Below are positions 55,173-64,000 of a stretch of DNA of 64,000 bases, piece after piece. The stretch is taken from positions 62,001 to 126,000 of the forward strand of contig CAWFFV010000009.1 of the NCBI GenBank assembly GCA_963814985.1, written 5' to 3'. Numbering within the stretch: position 1 is the first letter of the stretch; every line of letters begins with the position of its first letter. The translations under genes were made by a program, and so were the position numbers. The notes beneath the pieces are model-generated. The model searched no databases, was not told where the DNA came from, and saw nothing but the letters and a program-made list of their open reading frames with translations. Origin of the DNA: CAWFFV01 sp963814985. GTDB lineage: Bacteria; Chloroflexota; Ktedonobacteria; Ktedonobacterales; Ktedonobacteraceae.

Positions 55173-55814
55173 TTACGCAGCATTTCCCCATTGACGAAAG
55201 ATAGCGACAACCTTTCCCTGCACTTGCCACTCGCGATCCCAAACACTTTTAGGAATCAGAATAGGCTCTAGCTCAGAGTTTGCAGGCTGTAAGCGCACCC
55301 GATCATACTCTTTCTCCTGAAAGAAGCGCTTGAGCGTAGCACTGCCACTCACCCCTTCCTGCATATGGACCGCAACGACGATATCACCATTCTGGCAGGT
55401 AGACTGTGGTTTAATCACCACATAGTCACCATCACAGATATGATCCTCGATCATAGAGCGGCCCTTGACAACCAGGGCATAGCTATTTTCACTATCGACT
55501 AACTCGCGACCTATATCAACCGATTGTGCCGCATCAGAAAAGATATCGAGCGGCTGACCAGCGGCAATGGCTCCCATCACAGGAAAACCCTGAAAGGATT
55601 TTGTCAGCTTAATCCCACGGCTCTTCTTTGGCTGCCGCGAAATAAGCCCTTTCTTCTCCAGCATAGTGAGATGATAGTCAACATGACCAGTACTTGTAAT
55701 CTGCATCTCACGACCAATCTCTCGATTGGTTGGTGGCATGCCCTCTGATTTCATATAGGATACAATGAAATCATAAATTCTACGTTGTATTTCGCTGGTT
55801 TGCTCCAATGACAT
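55173..55814 (-). CDS. lexA: LexA repressor
   Basis: 213 residues. The winged-helix start MSLEQTSEIQRRIYDFIVSY with PPTNREIGREMQITSTGHVD, the self-cleavage site AAG in VMGAIAAGQPL, the catalytic Ser in VKGRSMIEDHI and the Lys in SATLKRFF are all present. It represses SOS genes and splits upon RecA activation. The ATG at 55814 is taken. A SOS box is not evident in the 30 bp upstream. Confidence 0.95.
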   Translation of the reverse strand: MSLEQTSEIQRRIYDFIVSYMKSEGMPPTNREIGREMQITSTGHVDYHLTMLEKKGLISRQPKKSRGIKLTKSFQGFPVMGAIAAGQPLDIFSDAAQSVDIGRELVDSENSYALVVKGRSMIEDHICDGDYVVIKPQSTCQNGDIVVAVHMQEGVSGSATLKRFFQEKEYDRVRLQPANSELEPILIPKSVWDREWQVQGKVVAIFRQWGNAA

Positions 55815-56144
55815 AAAACCGTTTCCTGCCTTTCTGAACACATTTGCATGCCTTCCTCACCTCACCCAAAACTAGAACGGCTATTCAAAAGAATCATACC
55901 ACAACCGCATAAGCAATACAAGTATTTTCTGGAACGTATTTTCCGAATATTTTTTCTTCCTATTGTTCGCCAGGAGGACTTGGCATCGGAGAATTGTTTT
56001 GTTATACTCCTCACAGAAGGATATGGACCCAAAGAATATGATGTAGAGATAATTTGCGCACCGCACCTGGATAGGTGTACAATAAGAGGCGTCAGACAGA
56101 GACATTCGACGGACACCGGCACGAAAGAGAGAGTCAGAACAGCT

Positions 56145-56681
56145 ATGGTAGAGATGACAGTTGAGAGCGTGCGAATAAACCTGGCCACGCAACAGCGAGT
56201 GGTCATCTTAAAAGCAACAAAGCAAGAGCGCTATCTCTTTATCTGGATAGCGCACGCAGAGGCCTATGCTATTGCCGTCGAACTCCAGGGAACAACGTCA
56301 CCTCGTCCACTCACCCATGATTTGCTCAAAAATGTGATCGGCGAACTGGGCGCGAAAATCGTCAGTATCGTGATTTCGGATCTGGTTGACGAAATCTTTT
56401 ATGCTCGTATTGTCCTGGATGTTGCAGGCAGGCATGTTGAAATTGACTCACGGCCTAGTGATGCAATTGCCCTTGCCGTACGCGCTAAGATACCTATCTT
56501 TGTTGAAGAGAGTGTCCTGGAAGAGGCTGGAGTCGCGCTAGAACAAAACGACGAGCAGCAGAAATTGCCACCCACCTGGACAAAGGATAAGCAGAAACGC
56601 GATACTGAAAAGGATAACCTGGATGCCTACCGCGACTTTATCAATAGCCTGGATGCGCTAGACGAGTTCGGACAGGATTAA
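56145..56681 (+). CDS. Bifunctional nuclease family protein (DUF151)
   Basis: 178 residues from the ATG at 56145 (MVEMTVESVRINLATQQRVV). The DUF151 core ILKATKQERYLFIWI, AIAVELQG, RPLTHDLLKNVI, then FYARIVLD and SRPSDAIALAVRAKIPIFVE is complete. An acidic/basic tail of about 40 residues follows. Related plant and bacterial proteins have RNase and DNase activity. A 300-bp open stretch upstream in frame looks non-coding. Confidence 0.9.
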   Translation: MVEMTVESVRINLATQQRVVILKATKQERYLFIWIAHAEAYAIAVELQGTTSPRPLTHDLLKNVIGELGAKIVSIVISDLVDEIFYARIVLDVAGRHVEIDSRPSDAIALAVRAKIPIFVEESVLEEAGVALEQNDEQQKLPPTWTKDKQKRDTEKDNLDAYRDFINSLDALDEFGQD

Positions 56682-56733
56682 CCCACACCTATTTCTCAAA
56701 GGTTCCAGACAGATTGTTGCTAAGGCCATATAG

Positions 56734-57369
56734 CTAGCGGGAATTCAAAAGTGCTTTCAGGAAGCGAACCAGGATACGCGAGAAAAAACCGTAGAGCAGG
56801 ATGGCCAGGAGAGTATAAACCTCCACACTGATTGGAATTGGGATGAGTAAGGTTATTGGCTGTAATAGCACACGAAATGGCCAAATAAATATGTTGCTTA
56901 GCTTGTAAATGTTTCCTATCCAGAACTCATCAGCCGCTATGCCAATGATTTTTAGGGCGAAACGTGCAAGCAGGAATAACTGGATCACCACAAATAACAT
57001 CCCAACAATGCCCGGAATAGGACTATGACGCACTCCTGTAGAACGGGCCAGCTTGCCAGTCTTTGTGGGCTGTACAGATGTAGTTCGATGAGCAGATTGT
57101 TCATCTTCTTCTTTCGGCATAACCGGTTTTAGCGGCAAATAGGGATAGGCATCTTGCCGTAGTGCTTTCGGCATTATCGGCTTTGGCGGCAGATAGGGAT
57201 AGACATCTTGCTGTTGTACATATTGCTGCGCAGGTCGTCGAGGAATGCGAATTGTATCGTCACTCTCAGCCGAAGGCATGAACGGTAAGATCGTCACATT
57301 AGATAGAATTTCCGTCTGATCATCGTGTTCATCTGGTTCTCCAGCATTATTATTCTGAAGTTTTCTCAT
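56734..57369 (-). CDS. YggT-family membrane protein with Pro/Tyr repeats
   Basis: 211 residues. The C-terminal half has a YggT domain with two membrane segments (GIVGMLFVVIQLFLLARFAL and ISVEVYTLLAILLYGFFSRI) and the middle PFRVLLQPI. The N-terminal half is polar and contains a duplicated unit DVYPYLPPKPIMPK / DAYPYLPLKPVMPK. YggT proteins act in osmotic balance or division-site organisation. Confidence 0.82.
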   Translation of the reverse strand: MRKLQNNNAGEPDEHDDQTEILSNVTILPFMPSAESDDTIRIPRRPAQQYVQQQDVYPYLPPKPIMPKALRQDAYPYLPLKPVMPKEEDEQSAHRTTSVQPTKTGKLARSTGVRHSPIPGIVGMLFVVIQLFLLARFALKIIGIAADEFWIGNIYKLSNIFIWPFRVLLQPITLLIPIPISVEVYTLLAILLYGFFSRILVRFLKALLNSR

Positions 57370-57499
57370 CCTGCTTACTCCCCTCAGATGAAGATAATGT
57401 TATTCCATAGAGTCCTGGGCTTCAGTCCTTTGCCTGGACGCAGGGTATCCCAGGCCCCGGGCAGGGATGCTGCGCTCCCTGCACCCTTGCTTTTGCGAA

Positions 57500-57654
57500 T
57501 GTAACTATTCAGGTACCCTCGCCACCTGTGGTGGCTTGCTCTTGATTTTATGCTGATTGTGGTGTTTGTGCTGCAAACACCACAATCAGCATAAAACAAC
57601 CTGCGAAGCGCCGTAGGCGCTGAGGAATCAGGGAAAGGGAACCTGAATAGTTAC
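57500..57654. mobile_element. MITE-like element of about 155 bp with 10-bp target duplication
   Basis: Terminal inverted repeats GTAACTATTCAGGTACCCT (57501-57519) and AGGGAACCTGAATAGTTAC (57636-57654) differ at one base. CTTTTGCGAA flanks both sides (57490-57499 and 57655-57664), as a target-site duplication. Inside are a perfect 23-bp stem with a 5-nt loop (57546-57568 and 57574-57596) and GCGCCGTAGGCGC. No coding region. The surrounding gap 57370-57875 holds no gene; GC-rich short hairpins occur at 57405-57480. Confidence 0.75.
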
Positions 57655-57875
57655 CTTTTGCGAACTTTTGAAACAAAAGTTCGGGATAATTCATGATTTC
57701 TTAGCATACCATTACTTGGCCTCATTTGCTGATCCACTTATTATTACGGTAAGCAGGGACACATGGTTGTAATTAGAAGCAGATTACTTCAACATGCTAT
57801 GAGTGTACACAACCACAACAGACTGTGTTACAATATGTCGGTCATATTGAAATAAAGAGGAGAGGTTTTGGGTCT

Positions 57876-59402
57876 ATGACACAGATCGACAACCGTACAC
57901 AAAAACAACAGACGATGCCAGCACACCGTACACCACGCTTGCGTTTTGCTCCCAGCCCCACTGGTTTTCAGCATATTGGTGGCTTTCGTACCGCACTCTT
58001 CAGCTGGCTCTATGCACGCCACGGTGCAGGACAATTTATCTTGCGCATCGAAGATACCGATCTGGCACGCACAGTAGAAGGCGCGGTTGATGATCTGATC
58101 AAAGGTCTGCAATGGCTGGGGATGGATATCGATGAAGGACCAATTATCGGTGGTCCTTATGGTCCCTATTATCAGGTACAGCGCAAGGCTCTCTACCAGT
58201 ATTACGCCAACCAGTTGATAGAGTCAGGTCACGCATATCGTTGCTACTGTACTCCAGAGCGGCTGGATGAGATGCGTACAGCTCAGATAGCCCAGAAGCT
58301 TCCGCCTCGTTATGACCATCACTGCCGCTTTCTCAGCGATGAGCAACGTGCCACCAACGAAACTGCTGGACTCGCATGGGTGGTACGCTTTGCGATGCCG
58401 CTTGATGGAGAGACAGTGGTTCACGATGAGTTACACGGTGATATGGTCTTCAAAAATACTGACCTGGATGATACGGTCATTCTCAAGTCAAATGGATTGG
58501 CACCTTACCATCTGGCCCATCTCGTTGACGACCACCTGATGGAAATTACGCATGTCTTACGTGGTGAAGAGTGGATTTCTAGCGCCCCACGGCATGTGCA
58601 AATTTATAAAGCGTTGGGCTGGGAAATACCGCTTTTCTATCACCTCCCTGTTATTCTGGGTAAAGACAAGAAGAAGCTCAGCAAGCGACGCAATGCCCCC
58701 TCATGGTCAGATTTTCAGAGAGAAGGCTTCCTGCCAGAGGCAGTTTTTAACTTCATGGCCTTGTTGGGCTGGTCATATGATGATAAAACGGAACTTTTCA
58801 CACAAGAGGAGTTGATACGAGCATTCACTCTGGATCGCGTGGGCATCGCCTCTGGTATCTACGATCCAGATAAACTCTTGTGGATGAATGGTGTCTATAT
58901 TCGTCAGTTACCCCTGGATGAACTGGTCACTCGTGCTATTCCTTATATGGAGCGACCAGAGGCCGAAGGTGGTCTACCAGATAGCATTGAGCGACCTCTC
59001 GACCGCGAGTACACAACGCGTGTGCTACATCTTGAGCATGAGCGATTAAAGACGCTTGGCGAGGCTGCCTATGTCGTCTCATTTTTCTATGAAGATGACC
59101 TGACCTATGATACAACTGCTCTGATTTAGAAGGGGATGGATAGCGCACGTACACGGGACGCGTTGATCCAGGCGCGTGATCTGCTCGCAGGTCTGGAGCA
59201 GTGGGAACATACTATTATGGAGCCACCCATGCGCGAACTGGCGAAGACTCTCAATTTGAAAGTAGGACAACTCTTTGGCTCGGTTCGTACAGCAGTCAGT
59301 GGGCGTACGGCTACTCCTCCGCTTTTTGAGATGATGGAGGTCCTTGGTCGAGAGTTATCCATGAAACGGATTGAGCAGGCCATCGCTCGTCTGGCAGAAT
59401 AG
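57876..59402 (+). CDS. gltX: Glutamate--tRNA ligase, interrupted by an in-frame TAG
   Basis: 509 codons. Class I synthetase motifs: RFAPSPTGFQHIGGFRTALF (HIGH region), then ILRIEDTDLART, and DKKKLSKRRNAP (KMSKS region). The anticodon-binding end follows (MEPPMRELAKTLNLKVGQLF). At 59127-59129 the codon is TAG, in frame, in TTALI*KGMDSARTRDALIQ; both sides fit gltX, and CAG to TAG is one change. The enzyme is essential, so a sequencing error, suppression or a second copy elsewhere must be assumed. The ATG at 57876 follows GAGGAGAGG, somewhat far. Confidence 0.92.
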
Positions 59403-59410
59403 ACAAACGC

Positions 59411-60068
59411 ATGATTAATAAAGATTACATCTTGCGAATTGCCGAGAGATTTGGGCGAGCACTGGCCATTATTCTACATTTGCGTGAGATTGACAAGACT
59501 GAAGAAGCTCTTATCTATATTGATGATCTTTTCCTCAAAACGGTAGGGCTGACTTCCAGATTTATCAACTCTCTTTCTGAAGAAACGCTCTTAAAAACTT
59601 TCTCACCAATGGGGATTTTGAATGTTGAGGCATGCTTCTGGACGGCTGGGCTCCTCAAAACTGAGGGTGAAATCTATGAAGACCAGGGCAATACCACCGA
59701 AAGCTACTATCGCTACCTCAAATCCTTGTACCTGTTTCTCACTGTCCTGCTTCAGGAACAGCTTGACCACGACACAAACATATACAAAGATACTGAGGAA
59801 CTGATCAAAAAGCTCAATGACTACGAACTTCCTGTTCTAACGAAACGCAAACTTTTTGCATACTATGAGCATCTTGGTATGTACGCCAAAGCTGAGGATA
59901 TCCTCTTTGAGCTGCTTGAGAACACAAAGAATAATAGTGAACTGCTTGCCAGCGGCCATGCCTTTTATACACGATTGCTTGCCAGAAGCAATACAGACCT
60001 AACAGCCGGGAATTCTCTCACGAGAAGAGGTTGAAGAGGGGCTGAAACAACTAAACAACATGGAATAA
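59411..60068 (+). CDS. DUF6483-like helical repeat protein (frameshifted at the end)
   Basis: 219 residues when the surplus G at about 60015 is ignored: the end becomes GILSREEVEEGLKQLNNME with a stop at 60066-60068. The core (DYILRIAERFGRALAIILHL and KTEGEIYEDQGNTTESYYRY) has a TPR-like look typical of DUF6483 proteins. Function unknown. It starts 9 bp behind gltX, so the two may be one transcript. Confidence 0.7.
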
Positions 60069-60099
60069 GGAAATCTTTTTACCCAGGAGAAGTTCACAC

Positions 60100-60735
60100 G
60101 TGTCCTCAGTAAAATCTCCCCAGGTTGTGCGCTCTACAGTTGCAAATTCGTGGCGCTGGATGTGGCCCGATCTCTTAATGCGGATTCTCCCTATGGGGAT
60201 AGCACCATTCATCTATATCAGCATTTTTCACTTACCCCTGTCGTTCCTGGGATTAACATTACACGATGTGCCACAACAAATCTGGCTTGGTCTGGTGGTT
60301 GGCATCTTGATGGCCGCCTTTGCCGCCATCTATCGTATGCTCATCGTTGGCCCCGGGTTCCGTTGGCCAACAGTCAGCGATCACATCTTTCAAGGCTCCT
60401 TTTACTTGTTTATCAATGGACCTGTGGAAGAACTGTTCTTTCGTGGTTTCCTGCTAGCGGCAGTCACTCAGTGGACAGGTTGGTCAGGTTGGGGCTGGTT
60501 GGTGAGTACAGCCACCTACACCCTCTACCATCGGCTGGGTAAGTGGAACTGGCGCAGCGTTGGAGGGGTCGGTCTGGCAGGATTGGTCTTTAGCCTGGTT
60601 TACCTGCTCCAACCAAATCCACGCTCACTGCTGGCAGTTGTGATTATTCATGGTTTCACGACAAGCGGTTTCCTCAGTTGGGGTGATGAAGTACTCTATC
60701 GACGCTGGAAACGCGGGCATGCAAAATTTTCATGA
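60100..60735 (+). CDS. CPBP-family intramembrane protease
   Basis: 211 residues, six to seven membrane helices. Motifs: GPVEELFFRGFLLAAV with the catalytic Glu pair and Arg, and VVIIHGFTTSG with a catalytic His. In the second motif (TYTLYHRLGK) a further His is kept. A distinct paralogue of the protein at 3480. Confidence 0.85.
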   Translation: MSSVKSPQVVRSTVANSWRWMWPDLLMRILPMGIAPFIYISIFHLPLSFLGLTLHDVPQQIWLGLVVGILMAAFAAIYRMLIVGPGFRWPTVSDHIFQGSFYLFINGPVEELFFRGFLLAAVTQWTGWSGWGWLVSTATYTLYHRLGKWNWRSVGGVGLAGLVFSLVYLLQPNPRSLLAVVIIHGFTTSGFLSWGDEVLYRRWKRGHAKFS

Positions 60736-60756
60736 AACGTCCTTTCTGGATACCTG

Positions 60757-60854
60757 CCCCTTCAGGGGTGGGAGGAAAGAAAACTGTCCGCAGACAGGAT
60801 GTAACCCTTCAAACAGTTTGTTTTCTTGACAAGCAGTTGAAGTTATGCCATAAT
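60757..60854 (+). promoter_or_regulatory. Left end hairpin and promoter of the tnpB element
   Basis: CCCCTTCAGGGG at 60757-60768 forms a small hairpin of the IS605-left-end kind. TTGACA (60826-60831) and CATAAT (60849-60854) are 17 bp apart. The ATG at 60853 lies in the -10, so translation should start at 60862. Confidence 0.55.
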
Positions 60855-60861
60855 GGAAAAT

Positions 60862-62169
60862 ATGAAAACGGTGATTTCTGCAAAGCTGAAACTGAATACA
60901 ACTCCAGAGCAGTTTGCTCGCTTGCGTGCGACTCAATTGGTCTATCGTGACGCTCTTAATTTTGTGAGTCAGTATGCTTTTGAGCACGGGAAAACGAGCA
61001 ACAGGGTTGCGTTGCACAAAGCCAAGTATGACGATATCCGCGCCAGTTTTCACTTGCCCTCTCAAATGGCCTGTAGTGTTTTTATCCAGGTCAGTGCGAC
61101 CTACAAAGGTCTCTGGACAAAGGTTAAAAAGAATGCCATTGACCGGAGGGATGGCAGAACGAAGAAACGCTATAAGGGGCTTGATCAAGCCCCAACGTAC
61201 GTTTCTCCTACACTGACGTACCAGCACGGCAAGGACTACACCTTGAAGAAAGAGAATTACGTGAGTGTCCTGACTCTTGAGGGACGTGTAATTGTTCCTT
61301 ACACAGGCTATGACAAGCACATTGCTCTTATTCAGAGGGGTGCTGAGATTGGTGCTGCAAAACTGTGGTATGACAAATCCAAGAAGCAGTTCTACCTGCT
61401 GGTAAGTCTTGAGATTGAGAGACCTGATCCAACGCCAGAGGATCACAGTCGTGTTGTGGGCGTTGATGTGGGCTTGCGCTACCTGGCAGTAACAGCCACG
61501 ACCACAGAAAAATCCCAATTCTTTCCAGGGAAGACCGTCAGGGCAAAGGCTCATCATTACACCCGACTGCGAAAACGACTTCAGCAAAAAGGCACTCGAT
61601 CTGCTACCCGCCGTCTGGTGGTGATGAGCGGACGAGAGAGACGGTTGAAAGCTGATAGAAACCATACTATTGCGAAACGCATTATCCAACGAAACCCACG
61701 TTCCATTATTGGACTGGAGAATTTGACAGACATTCGAGAACGAACCAAACGACGCAAAGGAAAGAAAGCCAGCAAGAAACAGCGAAAAGCCAATGCTTCT
61801 TTTTCTAAATGGTCCTTTGCTGAGTTGCATTCCATGATTGCCTACAAGGCGACACTGAATGGTTGCATGACCGTCAAGGTTGATGCAAATCACACCAGTC
61901 AGATGTGCCCTCGTTGTGGTTACACTGCGAAGACGAATAGGCCCGATCACGGGTTGATGTTCGATTGTCAAAGCTGTCACTATACTCTGCACTCCGATCT
62001 TGTGGGTGGTCGCAATATTGCGTTAAGAACGTTGCTCGTTCGGCAGGACTGGATGAGTACGGGCGAATTGTCAGATCGCCCTGATGTGTCGGACCATGAA
62101 GCCAAAGCAGCGCGTCTGCAAAGATATGCTGAGTTGCGGTGGAGTCCAGACACAAGCCTCTGTCTTTAG
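60862..62169 (+). CDS. tnpB: TnpB, RNA-guided nuclease of an IS200/IS605-type element
   Basis: 435 residues. HTH/Rec start (KTVISAKLKLNTTPEQFARL), RuvC-I VVGVDVGLRYLAVTAT with the first catalytic Asp, RuvC-II IIGLENLTDIRERTKRRKG with the Glu, the zinc ribbon CPRCGYTAKTNRPDHG and CQSCHYTLHSDLVGGRNIAL, where the last Asp is RuvC-III. All active-site residues are present, so it may be active. No tnpA is nearby. The guide RNA usually overlaps the 3' end and reads into the right flank, which here is 62170-62230. Confidence 0.94.
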   Translation: MKTVISAKLKLNTTPEQFARLRATQLVYRDALNFVSQYAFEHGKTSNRVALHKAKYDDIRASFHLPSQMACSVFIQVSATYKGLWTKVKKNAIDRRDGRTKKRYKGLDQAPTYVSPTLTYQHGKDYTLKKENYVSVLTLEGRVIVPYTGYDKHIALIQRGAEIGAAKLWYDKSKKQFYLLVSLEIERPDPTPEDHSRVVGVDVGLRYLAVTATTTEKSQFFPGKTVRAKAHHYTRLRKRLQQKGTRSATRRLVVMSGRERRLKADRNHTIAKRIIQRNPRSIIGLENLTDIRERTKRRKGKKASKKQRKANASFSKWSFAELHSMIAYKATLNGCMTVKVDANHTSQMCPRCGYTAKTNRPDHGLMFDCQSCHYTLHSDLVGGRNIALRTLLVRQDWMSTGELSDRPDVSDHEAKAARLQRYAELRWSPDTSLCL

Positions 62170-62295
62170 GCAGAGGTATTTGACGATAAAAAAGGAGAGG
62201 CACGATGAGACGTACCCCTCCCCAGCCAGACACCTACCTCCACCTCAGAAGACAGAGGAATACTTACAAGTACTCCTACGAAACCTATCGACACA

Positions 62296-62835
62296 CTATG
62301 CCTTCCACTTAATGGTACAACCAACAGGTTTTGTCTCTGGTGCTACCACCTCTTTGTCTGCGATGATGGCATCGAGGGCTTCCTTCGCATAGCGATGTTT
62401 GACCGAACTTTCATCCTCATAGTTATCGTCGAGTGCCCCATGATAGCGCAATTTACCGGAAGTATCAAAGATAAATAGTTCGGGCGTACGCTCGGCACCA
62501 TAGGCATGAGCAACAACCTGACTCTCATCGTAGAGATATGGAAAGACAAAACCCTTTTCCACGGCTCGCTTTGCCATGTTTTCCATACTGTCAGCAGGAT
62601 ACCTGGAAACATCGTTCGAGCTAATCGCCAGCGTACGCACATCCTGTGATGCATAGTCACGAGCAAGAGCATTAATGCGATCTTCCCAGGCTCGAACATA
62701 TGGACAATGGTTACATGTAAAAACTACTATGGCGGCCTTTGCATTGCTAAAGAACTCATGGGCACTATATACTTGCCCATCGGTAGCTGGCAGGCTAAAT
62801 TCTACCAGGCTATCGCCTGTCATCAGCTGTGTCAT
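62296..62835 (-). CDS. Thioredoxin-fold AhpC/TSA-type protein
   Basis: 179 residues. FSLPATDGQVYSAHEFF, then VVFTCNHCPYVRAWEDRINA carries CNHC as a possible redox pair, and the cis-Pro region is ERTPELFIFD. A peroxiredoxin-like or TlpA-like thiol protein of the group that acts against peroxides or in cytochrome assembly. The ATG at 62835 is chosen; an upstream ATG at 62877 lacks a ribosome site. Confidence 0.85.
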   Translation of the reverse strand: MTQLMTGDSLVEFSLPATDGQVYSAHEFFSNAKAAIVVFTCNHCPYVRAWEDRINALARDYASQDVRTLAISSNDVSRYPADSMENMAKRAVEKGFVFPYLYDESQVVAHAYGAERTPELFIFDTSGKLRYHGALDDNYEDESSVKHRYAKEALDAIIADKEVVAPETKPVGCTIKWKA

Positions 62836-62909
62836 GATATATTCTCCTTCTGGAAGTGTGCCAAACAATAATGTCAAGGTAAAGCACCTTCCACCAGATA
62901 TTGTACCTT

Positions 62910-63236
62910 CTACACGGTAAAAGTTCTCTGCAAAGCAGCAGCTATTAACTCACGTGGGGGCAGAGGAGAAATACGCCCGTCAGCACGCCGATATGCTCGA
63001 CATGTGAGACCTGGCTCAGCTATATCTTCTGGTAACGGAGCGATATCAACTCCATCTACTCGAATGGTCGGTGAACCATAAAAAGTATAACGCTGTGCTT
63101 CAGCTTCCGTCTTGACCTCAATAATCTCCACAGGGGTGTGTATCTTCTCTTCTACCATAGCCTCATGCAAAAGTGCTAACGCACGCTCGTGACTGGGACA
63201 ATCAGCATAATAGAAAAACTCGACTTTTGGCATCAT
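62910..63236 (-). CDS. DF-family thioredoxin-like protein
   Basis: 108 residues: VEFFYYADCPSHERALALLH with a single Cys, VEIIEVKTEAEAQRYTFYGS followed by PTIRVDGVDI, the hallmark of the DF (seleno)protein/alkylmercury-lyase-like thioredoxins. The redox-active CxxC or CxxU is reduced to CPSH, so classical disulfide exchange is doubtful. It has a 74-bp gap to the preceding thioredoxin gene and may be coupled. Confidence 0.8.
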   Translation of the reverse strand: MMPKVEFFYYADCPSHERALALLHEAMVEEKIHTPVEIIEVKTEAEAQRYTFYGSPTIRVDGVDIAPLPEDIAEPGLTCRAYRRADGRISPLPPRELIAAALQRTFTV

Positions 63237-63512
63237 CCACCTCTTTGTTATGGCCTTGTGAACAAAGGTTGCTCGACAATCGGCTCACCCATCATTTGAT
63301 AACACAAATTGGGATCATGCACATTCCCAAAAGGATGGAATTTCCAAATTCTATACATATTTACTCGTTTTACATATTATTGTTGAGTCACCATATTAGC
63401 ACATTCATCTTAGCAAGGGAAAAATAGCTATGCATTCCTTTCCGTTTTGTGTATACTGCCGAAGAATTTATACATAGACAAGCACATAAATTTGTCGGAG
63501 GGGACAACACCA

Positions 63513-64000
63513 GTGGGGATACAATTCACTACTGAGCAGGTTCTTACCATGGCCCCCGATTCCAGTTCTGCTGCCGCTGGCAAAAAACTTGGAGTCGCCA
63601 AACATTGGAAGAATCTGGGACAAAGTTCAGAAGCACTCTGGGGAGAATGCCAGGGTAGCGCACTCTATCAGGTACGTGTCGATCTTTCTTCTCTTACCAT
63701 ACAATGCAGTTGTCCAAGTCGCAAACTACCCTGTAAACATGGACTTGGCCTGCTCTTGCTAACCGTCAATGCACCCACAGCTATCCCTGTTGCCGATCCA
63801 CCGGAGTGGATCGTGGCATGGTTGGCAAAGCGGGCGGCTGCCAGCAAACGTAAAGAGGAAACGGAGGAAAAAAAGTCTAAATCCAATGCTGAACCTACTG
63901 CGGCCCAGATAAAGAATGCAGAGAAACGCATGGCCTCGGTCACTGCGGGCATTGAACACATTGATCTCTGGCTTAATGATCTTGTACGCAATGGTCTGGG
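63513..64000 (+). CDS. SWIM zinc-finger protein, N-terminal part
   Basis: The frame is open from a GTG at 63513 (GGAGGGG upstream) to the window edge. It contains CSCPSRKLPCKHGLGLLLL, the SWIM CxC...CxH pattern (about residues 70-88), used in DNA binding or protein contacts. A Lys/Glu-rich linker follows. Bacterial members are often encoded beside MoxR/VWA genes; none is visible here because the window ends. Confidence 0.85.
   Translation, partial: MGIQFTTEQVLTMAPDSSSAAAGKKLGVAKHWKNLGQSSEALWGECQGSALYQVRVDLSSLTIQCSCPSRKLPCKHGLGLLLLTVNAPTAIPVADPPEWIVAWLAKRAAASKRKEETEEKKSKSNAEPTAAQIKNAEKRMASVTAGIEHIDLWLNDLVRNGL

Noticed and set aside
57825..59402. Use of TAG as sense codon in this organism
   Set aside because: Other genes in the window, for example gvpH-side genes and the protein ending at 53811, end properly at TAG, so general recoding does not fit.
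60730..61992. 420-residue leftward frame antisense to tnpB
   Set aside because: The + strand carries clear TnpB catalytic motifs; the antisense frame has no family pattern.

Overview
The window looks like a chromosomal segment of a Chloroflexota bacterium of the Ktedonobacteria type. This is inferred from the mix of a DUF2079 membrane protein, a DUF6483-like protein, SdpIR, an IS605-type TnpB and large accessory islands. The backbone is roughly half G+C. The gas-vesicle block and the region around 31-37 kb are visibly richer in A+T. No rRNA or tRNA gene is seen, but there is a complete tmRNA gene.

Layout. 0-17 kb is ordinary chromosome: a PBP end, a metallophosphoesterase, pth, sdpI/sdpR, a CPBP protease, methyltransferase, GNAT, a small-molecule kinase, mfd, a DUF2079 protein, a GT2 glycosyltransferase, a glycerophosphodiesterase and ssrA. 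From 17,315 to 35,170 a 17.9 kb integrative element sits in the 3' end of ssrA, bounded by a 25-bp direct repeat. It carries integrase, excisionase-like HTH, a DpdA-like/TGT-like protein, a cytosine-C5 methyltransferase, an AEP primase with CHC2 finger, a P-loop helicase, an FtsK/TraD-like ATPase, membrane proteins, an iteron-like non-coding region and, at its right end, an HTH-GNAT gene and an orphan CRISPR array of 35 repeats with no cas gene in the window. 35-37 kb holds a second, decayed integrase end and hicAB. 37-39.9 kb has DUF1697, TetR and a macrolide-type glycosyltransferase.

39.9-52.1 kb is a gas-vesicle cluster in two divergent arms. The leftward arm is gvpA-gvpA-gvpC-like-gvpN-gvpV-like-gvpH-Cdc48/VAT-DnaJ zinc finger-GvpF::J-domain-unknown-gvpF-Get3/ArsA-like-gvpG. 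The rightward arm is gvpO-gvpF/L-[GvpA/J-type::GvpK fusion]-gvpJ. Its unusual feature is the amount of protein-remodelling machinery: an archaeal-style double AAA ATPase, a DnaJ split over two neighbouring genes, a small heat-shock protein, a MoxR ATPase and a Get3-like ATPase. 52-64 kb returns to chromosome: a pentapeptide-repeat protein, DedA, LexA, bifunctional nuclease, YggT, gltX, a CPBP protease, a solitary tnpB, two thioredoxin-fold proteins and a SWIM-finger protein.

Caution: at least fifteen genes, including the essential gltX and well-preserved mfd neighbours, are interrupted by single-base indels (mostly in short homopolymers) or by an in-frame stop. The pattern is easiest to explain as uncorrected sequencing error, so these genes are described as whole genes spanning the break. 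Real decay cannot be excluded inside the mobile element.
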